A DNA stretch of 64,000 nt, from NCBI GenBank assembly GCA_964503275.1, contig CAZCZO010000003.1, positions 62,001 through 126,000 on the forward strand, written 5' to 3'. Under the pieces are notes generated by a model. The model was not told the origin of the DNA. It saw nothing but the letters and a program-made list of their open reading frames with translations, and ran no database searches. Below, one piece after another: positions 59,485-64,000 of the stretch (its first letter is position 1; every line of letters begins with the position of its first letter). Made by a program: the position numbers and the translations under genes. The DNA comes from DASRAP01 sp964503275. Its GTDB lineage: Bacteria > Gemmatimonadota > Gemmatimonadetes > Gemmatimonadales > Gemmatimonadaceae.

Positions 59485-60390
59485 GTGTCCAGAGAATCCC
59501 TCCTCGGAACGACCGTCGCCGGTTTCACCCTCGATTCGCTTGTCGGCGAGGGGGGAACGGCCACCGTCTATCGCGCGCATCATCCCGAACACGGGACGGT
59601 CGCCCTCAAGATCCTGCGCGAAAAGCTACGCCAGGATAAGACCGCCGTCGCGCGATTCGTGCGCGAAGCCCAGTTCGGGACCCGGGTGGTCCACCCCAAT
59701 GTCGTGAAGACGCTGGCCATCGGCGAAACGGACGACGGCATCCACTACCTCGCGATCGAGTGGGCAGGCGGTGAGATCCTCGAGAAGTACGCCAAGAAGC
59801 GGGCACCGTTACCTCCCGACGAGGTCGTGCAGATCATCGACCAGATCGCCGACGCGGTCGGGGCCGCCCACGCGGCCGGCATCGTGCATCGCGATCTGAA
59901 GCCCGAGAATCTCATGTACGACCCGGAGACCCGGGTCGTGAAGCTGCTGGACTTCGGGATCGCGGCCAACACGGACGCCCCGGCCGACGAGCGTCTGACC
60001 CGCGCCGGATTCTTCGTCGGCACGCTCATGTACGTCGCCCCCGAGGCCCTGAGCGGGGAGATGGTCGGTCCTGCCGCCGACCAGTACTCCCTCGCCACCA
60101 TCGCGTACTTCCTGCTCGTCGGCGCGCTGCCGTACACCGGCCGCAACCCCCGCGAGATGTTCACGCAGCTTCTCTCGATGCCGCCCGTCCCGCTCAACAA
60201 GGCCAAGCCGAACATCAAGCATGCCGATGTGATCGAGGAGGCCGTGATGAAGGGGCTGAACAAGGCGCCCGGGGATCGATATCCGGACGTGCAGAGCTTC
60301 GCGGTGGCGCTGTCAAAGGCGGTCGCGGCGGCCCCCAAGGACGGCGGAGGATTCGCCGCCAAACTCAAGGGACTGTTCGGGCGCGGCTGA
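59485..60390 (+). CDS. Soluble Ser/Thr protein kinase
   Basis: 301 aa Hanks-type kinase. Glycine loop VGEGGTATVYRA, Lys in VALKILREKL, HRDLKPENLMY, DFGIAAN and APEALSGEMVG, so the catalytic set is complete. The protein ends shortly after the kinase domain with a Lys/Gly-rich tail and has no transmembrane helix. GTG 59485 is chosen because it stands 6 nt after a good -10; the upstream frame is antisense to the GWxTD gene. Substrates unknown. Confidence 0.9.
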   Translation: MSRESLLGTTVAGFTLDSLVGEGGTATVYRAHHPEHGTVALKILREKLRQDKTAVARFVREAQFGTRVVHPNVVKTLAIGETDDGIHYLAIEWAGGEILEKYAKKRAPLPPDEVVQIIDQIADAVGAAHAAGIVHRDLKPENLMYDPETRVVKLLDFGIAANTDAPADERLTRAGFFVGTLMYVAPEALSGEMVGPAADQYSLATIAYFLLVGALPYTGRNPREMFTQLLSMPPVPLNKAKPNIKHADVIEEAVMKGLNKAPGDRYPDVQSFAVALSKAVAAAPKDGGGFAAKLKGLFGRG

Positions 60391-60432
60391 GCCCCCCGCC
60401 GGACCGGGACCCAGTCGCAACGCCGCGGCCGG

Positions 60433-61503
60433 TCAAGGCGATGCGGTCGGCGTCAGCGATGCCGGCCGCGGCTCGCGGGCCGCCAAGTCCCCGGGATCCA
60501 CGGGGAGCCAAAGGGTGAACACCGACCCCTTGCCCACCGCGCTCTCGAGGGTGATGTCGCCGCCGAGGAGCTGCGCGAAGCGCCGCGAGATCGCGAGCCC
60601 GAGGCCGGTGCCGCGTGCCATGGAGTCACCGCGAGGACCGGCGTCGACCTGCTCGAACTCCTCGAAGATCCGGGCTTGGTCAGTCGGCGCGATGCCGACG
60701 CCCGTATCCTGCACCGCGAGGGCGATCCAGACGCCGTGCGCGGCCGGCAGATGCCGCGGCAGCAGGGCACGATCCGTGGCCGACTGGCTGGCTTCGACCA
60801 GGCGTCCCCGCACGGTGATGGTGCCGCTGGCCGTGAACTTCACCGCATTGCCGAGCAGGTTCACGAGGATCTGCCGCACATGCGCGGGGTCCGTGCGCAC
60901 ACGCGGCAGCGTGCTCCCGATCGCGATGGACAGCGCGAGCCCCTTGGCCTGGACCAGCGGCTCGATCTCGGAGACGACATCGAGCACGAACGGACGCAGG
61001 GCGATGGGATCGGCGTTCACCTCCATCCGGGCGGCCGCGAGGCGGGACAGGTCGAGGATGTCGTCCACCAGCTCACGCAGGTGGTTCGCGCTGGTCTCGA
61101 TCCGCTCCACCGGCCCGGCCTGCCTCGGCGTCAGCGCCCCGTAGGTCCCGTCGCGCAGCATCTCGACGAATCCGACGATCGCGGCCAACGGGGTCCGCAG
61201 TTCGTGCGACACGTTGGCGAGGAACTCGCCCTTGGCGCGGTTCGCGCGCGCGAGTTCCGAAGCCAGCTCCTCGAGCATGGCCGCCCGTTCGTCGAGCGAG
61301 CGCGCCTGCCGACGCACGCGCACACGTGCGACCAGCAGCGCCAAGAGCGCCACGGCGCTCAGCACGGCCAGCGCCAGCGTGGCCCCGGCAGTGTCGCCGC
61401 TGCGCACGGCGCGCACGCCCAGTGCGAACGACGCCAGGATGAGCGCCACGGTCGCCGTGACCGCCAGACGCCCCCACCACGCTGATTGCCCGGACGTGGT
61501 CAC
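60433..61503 (-). CDS. Membrane sensor histidine kinase
   Basis: 356 aa from GTG 61503. Two N-terminal transmembrane helices (VTATVALILASFALGV and LALAVLSAVALLALLVA) with only a short loop between, then a helical linker. The phospho-acceptor is in FLANVSHELRTPLAAIVGF; the ATPase domain has the N-box NLLGNAVKF, G1 DTGVGIAPTD and G2 GTGLGLAISRRF. With almost no external part it may sense membrane or internal signals. No response regulator is adjacent. Confidence 0.92.
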   Translation of the reverse strand: MTTSGQSAWWGRLAVTATVALILASFALGVRAVRSGDTAGATLALAVLSAVALLALLVARVRVRRQARSLDERAAMLEELASELARANRAKGEFLANVSHELRTPLAAIVGFVEMLRDGTYGALTPRQAGPVERIETSANHLRELVDDILDLSRLAAARMEVNADPIALRPFVLDVVSEIEPLVQAKGLALSIAIGSTLPRVRTDPAHVRQILVNLLGNAVKFTASGTITVRGRLVEASQSATDRALLPRHLPAAHGVWIALAVQDTGVGIAPTDQARIFEEFEQVDAGPRGDSMARGTGLGLAISRRFAQLLGGDITLESAVGKGSVFTLWLPVDPGDLAAREPRPASLTPTASP

Positions 61504-61521
61504 GCCGACACTTTTCCCGGT

Positions 61522-62073
61522 ATGACTGCTCTCGATCGTCTCACGACGCTCCTCGCGACCCGCTCAGCTCGGCGCGGCGACTTCGTGCTCGCCTCCGGAC
61601 GCCGCTCCGATCTGTATGTGGACTGCCGGCTCACTACGATGCACCCCGAAGGACTCACGTTGATCGGCCCCCTCGCCCTTGCCGCGATCGAGGCCACCGA
61701 GTGGCGTGCGACCGCGGTCGGTGGGCTGACGTTGGGCGCCGACCCCGTGTCGTACGCAATCGCCTATGCTTCGGCGCTCGCCGATCGGCCGCTGCGGGCC
61801 TTCACCGTGCGGAAGGAAGCGAAAGCACACGGAACGGGCAAGCTCATCGAAGGCCCCTTCGAGACCGGCGACCGCGTGGTGGTGATCGAGGACGTGATCA
61901 CGACGGGCGGATCGGCCCTCAAAGCCATCGACGCCGTGCGGGCCCACGGTGGGGACGTGGTCGGTGTCCTCGCAGTGGTGGACCGAGAGGAAGGGGGGCG
62001 CGAGGCGATCGAGGCGACGGGTGTGCCGGTACGTGCGCTGGTGACACGGAGCGCGCTGCTGGCGGCGCTGTGA
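61522..62073 (+). CDS. pyrE: Orotate phosphoribosyltransferase
   Basis: 183 aa. It transfers phosphoribose to orotate in pyrimidine synthesis. GDFVLASGRRSDLYVDCR is the N-terminal family motif, VRKEAKAHGTGKLIEG the catalytic loop, and VVVIEDVITTGGSALKAI the PRPP loop. ATG 61522 matches the family length. It is divergent from the histidine kinase gene with 18 bp between starts. Confidence 0.94.
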   Translation: MTALDRLTTLLATRSARRGDFVLASGRRSDLYVDCRLTTMHPEGLTLIGPLALAAIEATEWRATAVGGLTLGADPVSYAIAYASALADRPLRAFTVRKEAKAHGTGKLIEGPFETGDRVVVIEDVITTGGSALKAIDAVRAHGGDVVGVLAVVDREEGGREAIEATGVPVRALVTRSALLAAL

Positions 62074-62077
62074 GTGC

Positions 62078-62944
62078 CTAGAGGCCCGGCGCGAGGGGAC
62101 GCAATTTCCCGAGCGGCGTGCGATACGGATGCACCAGCTCCTGGCGCATCCGTTCGAGCATGCCCTCCCCATCGTAGCGCTGCCGGAACGTGGTGGCGCT
62201 GATCCCGAGCAACGAGCGCACATGGCGTCCGAAGCTCTGGGGCGACGAGTACTCGAGCGTGGTCGCGACCGTCGCGATCGAGAGCCCGGAGTTCTCAAGC
62301 AGGCGGGCGGCGCGCGTGAGCCGGGCGTAGGCCAAGTAGTTCTTCGGCGTCGGGAGCTGCAACCGCAGGAACCGACTCATCAGCGTCGACGGCACGACGC
62401 CGAACTGGCGGCAGAGCGCACGGACGTTGCCGGTCCGCCCCGCACTGCGAATGAGGGTCTCGAAGAACAGCCAGCAGTCGTCGGAGACATGCGACAGGTC
62501 GATGGCGAGGCGCGCCAGCGCCAGCCGCTCGATGTCCGCGATCGCCTCGGTCCGCAGCGCGTCGCGCAGCTCACGCCAACCCGCGGTCGATCGCACATCG
62601 ACCAGCGTGCGCACCCCGCAACGGCCCAAGGCGAGGATCGACCGGGCTGCCTGCGTGTCGCTGGTCGTGAGCAAGGCCACCGCTGCCGCCTGCGGGAACT
62701 CGCGGACCATCGCAGTCAGGCGAGGGACCTCGGACGTGCCACAGCAGGACGCCGATAGCAGCAGCGCCGAGGCGCGACGCTCGCGGATGTCCCGCACCGC
62801 GTCATCCAGTGACTCGCGATGCAGGGCGCGATAGCAGCCGTCGCCGGCGGCGTCGACCGAGGAGCGCTCCTGCGGAGCGAGCACGGTCGTCACGACAGGA
62901 TAGGAGCGGACGGACAACGCTGAACGGGGGGTGTTGGAGGGCAT
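62078..62944 (-). CDS. AraC-family transcriptional regulator
   Basis: 288 aa from ATG 62944; a GTG at 62989 is an alternative start. The C-terminal third holds a double HTH of AraC type: VRALCRQFGVVPSTLMSRFL and ENSGLSIATVATTLEYSSPQ then SFGRHVRSLLGISATTFR. The N-terminal 170 residues do not show the usual cupin; parts (ASALLLSASCCGTSEVPRL, VALLTTSDTQAARSILALG) look like a degenerate receiver or Rossmann-like fold. Target genes unknown. Confidence 0.78.
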   Translation of the reverse strand: MPSNTPRSALSVRSYPVVTTVLAPQERSSVDAAGDGCYRALHRESLDDAVRDIRERRASALLLSASCCGTSEVPRLTAMVREFPQAAAVALLTTSDTQAARSILALGRCGVRTLVDVRSTAGWRELRDALRTEAIADIERLALARLAIDLSHVSDDCWLFFETLIRSAGRTGNVRALCRQFGVVPSTLMSRFLRLQLPTPKNYLAYARLTRAARLLENSGLSIATVATTLEYSSPQSFGRHVRSLLGISATTFRQRYDGEGMLERMRQELVHPYRTPLGKLRPLAPGL

Positions 62945-63049
62945 TGTGGCGGCTCGGGGTGTGAGGACAAGACGACGATGCGCATCCACGTCACTTGCCC
63001 GTCACCGCCACTGACGCGACAGCGCACCCCCTGAAGCCCGCCAGTCGAG

Positions 63050-63055
63050 TATATT
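63050..63055 (+). promoter_or_regulatory. -10-like element of rnpB
   Basis: TATATT 21 nt before the first base of the P1 helix; no good -35 was seen. Confidence 0.4.
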
Positions 63056-63073
63056 CCAATGTGAAGGGTCGAT

Positions 63074-63398
63074 CGGTCGGACGGTCGCGTCGGGGGTGGT
63101 TCTCCCCGCCGAGGAACGTCCGGGCTCCAAGGACAGACTGCCAGGTAACACCTGGGCACGGACCTCCGTGACGGACAGGGCCACAGAGAACAGACCGCCT
63201 CGACGCTCGCGTCGGGGTAAGGGTGAAACGGTGGGGTAAGAGCCCACCGCGTGTCCGGTAACGGGCACGGCACGGTAAACCCCAGTCGGAGCAAGGCCAA
63301 ATAAGCGGTGAGACGTCGTCCTCGTCGATCAAGACACCGCGGGTAGGCTGCTAGAGGGGCTGGGTGACCATCCTCCGAGAGAAATGACCGTCCGAAGC
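63074..63398 (+). ncRNA. rnpB: RNase P RNA, bacterial class A
   Basis: Catalytic RNA that trims tRNA 5' leaders. The P1 helix is 63077-63086 (TCGGACGGTC) with 63386-63395. Conserved region I is GAGGAACGTCCGGGCTCC (GAGGAAAGTCC in most species), followed by a P3-like GGGG/CCCC hairpin before it, CCAGGTAACACCTGG, ACAGAGAACAGACCGCC, GGGTAAGGGTGAAACGGTG, GGTAAACCCC then GGAGCAAGGCCAAATA, and near the 3' end TAGGCTGCTAGAGG with GGGTGACC. The order and spacing fit class A. Exact ends are estimated. Confidence 0.93.
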
Positions 63399-64000
63399 CA
63401 CTTCGCTTCGACAGGACCCGGCGTACAGACCGGTCGCCCCTTCACCCCGCGCCTGATCACCCTGATGATCGGCGCGGGGATCCTGTCACTGCTCGGCTGC
63501 GCCCCGAGGACCGCGCCGTCCGGACTTCCGGCGCCGGGTACGGCCGCGCCCGCCATCGTGGCGCCTCCCACCCCCGCGACCCGCGCCATCGCGACCCCAG
63601 TGACCGGGGCGCGATACACGCTCCAGAACGCCGCGATCGTGCAGATCAGCGCCGACACGATGCTTCGTGTGGACACGCTGACCTCGCGAAGCATCCTCCG
63701 CGCGACGCCTCAGGGCACCGTGTTCGTCGTGGTCGTGGATTCGCACGCGGTCGCGGGCGGTGGGGCCCCGCCGCGGCTACTGGCGACGGATCTCCGCAGC
63801 GTGGCACGTCGCAGCGACAACGTGGGCTGGGAGTTCGTGGGCCTCGGCGAACCCTGCGCGTCCCCCGCCAGCGCCATCATGGATGGCACCCGCGACCTGT
63901 GGGTGCGCTGGCCCGCCCAGGTGCAGCGCGGGACGGAATGGCGCGACACCAGCCGCGTCGCACTGTGCCGCGACGGGATCCCACTGACGATGCTCGTAGA
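63384..64000 (+). CDS. Lipoprotein of unknown function (partial, runs off right edge)
   Basis: At least 205 codons with no stop. Lipobox LSLLGC; from ATG 63384 the signal has a 22-residue basic head (RPFTPRLITL before the hydrophobic core), while ATG 63465 would leave a head without charge. GAGAG precedes ATG 63384, but that start lies inside the 3' strand of the rnpB P1 helix. The mature part begins with a Pro/Ala/Thr-rich linker, then a beta-rich domain (LQNAAIVQISADTMLRVDTL, GTVFVVVVDSHAVAGGG) with two Cys. Not recognised. Confidence 0.65.
   Translation, partial: MTVRSHFASTGPGVQTGRPFTPRLITLMIGAGILSLLGCAPRTAPSGLPAPGTAAPAIVAPPTPATRAIATPVTGARYTLQNAAIVQISADTMLRVDTLTSRSILRATPQGTVFVVVVDSHAVAGGGAPPRLLATDLRSVARRSDNVGWEFVGLGEPCASPASAIMDGTRDLWVRWPAQVQRGTEWRDTSRVALCRDGIPLTMLV

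Noticed and set aside
62890..63332. Three minus-strand ORFs over the region after the AraC-type gene
   Set aside because: They run antisense through the RNase P RNA, whose conserved regions account for the sequence.

Overview
The window is high-GC, densely coded bacterial chromosome. It has many 1-4 bp start/stop overlaps, often ATGA or GTGA. Gene content suggests a Gram-negative member of the Gemmatimonadota: a GWxTD-domain lipoprotein, PASTA-less Ser/Thr kinases, many secreted metallopeptidases and predicted outer-membrane barrels, bactofilin beside parAB, and a class A RNase P RNA. The phylum assignment is inference from gene content, not from a phylogeny. No insertion sequence, prophage, CRISPR array, tRNA or rRNA was seen.

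Layout. 0-6.3 kb: moeB (cut by the left edge), a DmpA-type self-processing peptidase, then a minus-strand run of PhoK-like phosphatase, Smr protein and M28 carboxypeptidase. 6.4-11.3 kb: arginine genes, with argC-argB-argD on the minus strand diverging from argR-argH; an ArgR-type operator lies over the argC promoter. 11.3-14.7 kb: a small HTH protein behind a 26-bp palindrome, a cold-shock protein with a long leader, ispG, a degenerate HD protein and a blue-copper lipoprotein. 14.8-22.3 kb: a complete histidine operon, hisG-D-C-H-A-B-F-N-IE, preceded by a His-rich leader peptide and an intrinsic terminator. 22.3-29 kb: a secreted metalloprotease operon (two M16 proteins plus a HExxHxxGxxD protein), murB, and small secreted proteins and lipoproteins. 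29.4-39 kb: a surface-antigen-like barrel with TerC, an ArsC-like protein, a YheT-type hydrolase, a VOC protein, a membrane Ser/Thr kinase, two small unknown ORFs and a dienelactone hydrolase. 39-45.2 kb: mnmG with a membrane glycosyltransferase-like protein, a short lower-GC stretch of secreted unknowns, and a SIMPL protein. 45.2-48 kb: parS, parA, parB, a coiled-coil membrane protein and bactofilin. 48-53.3 kb: a BMP-type (nucleoside-like) ABC importer with nif3 inside its operon. 53.3-60.4 kb: a pilin/DUF4031/lipoprotein run downstream of polA, then a GWxTD lipoprotein diverging from a soluble kinase. 60.4-64 kb: a histidine kinase, pyrE, an AraC-type regulator, rnpB, and a lipoprotein cut by the right edge.

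A theme across the window is likely leaderless transcription. At least seven starts have a -10-like hexamer 6-8 nt upstream and no Shine-Dalgarno sequence. These include the His leader peptide and argC, where regulation of initiation or attenuation would act directly at the first codon. All functional statements come from reading the translated sequence; no database search was run.
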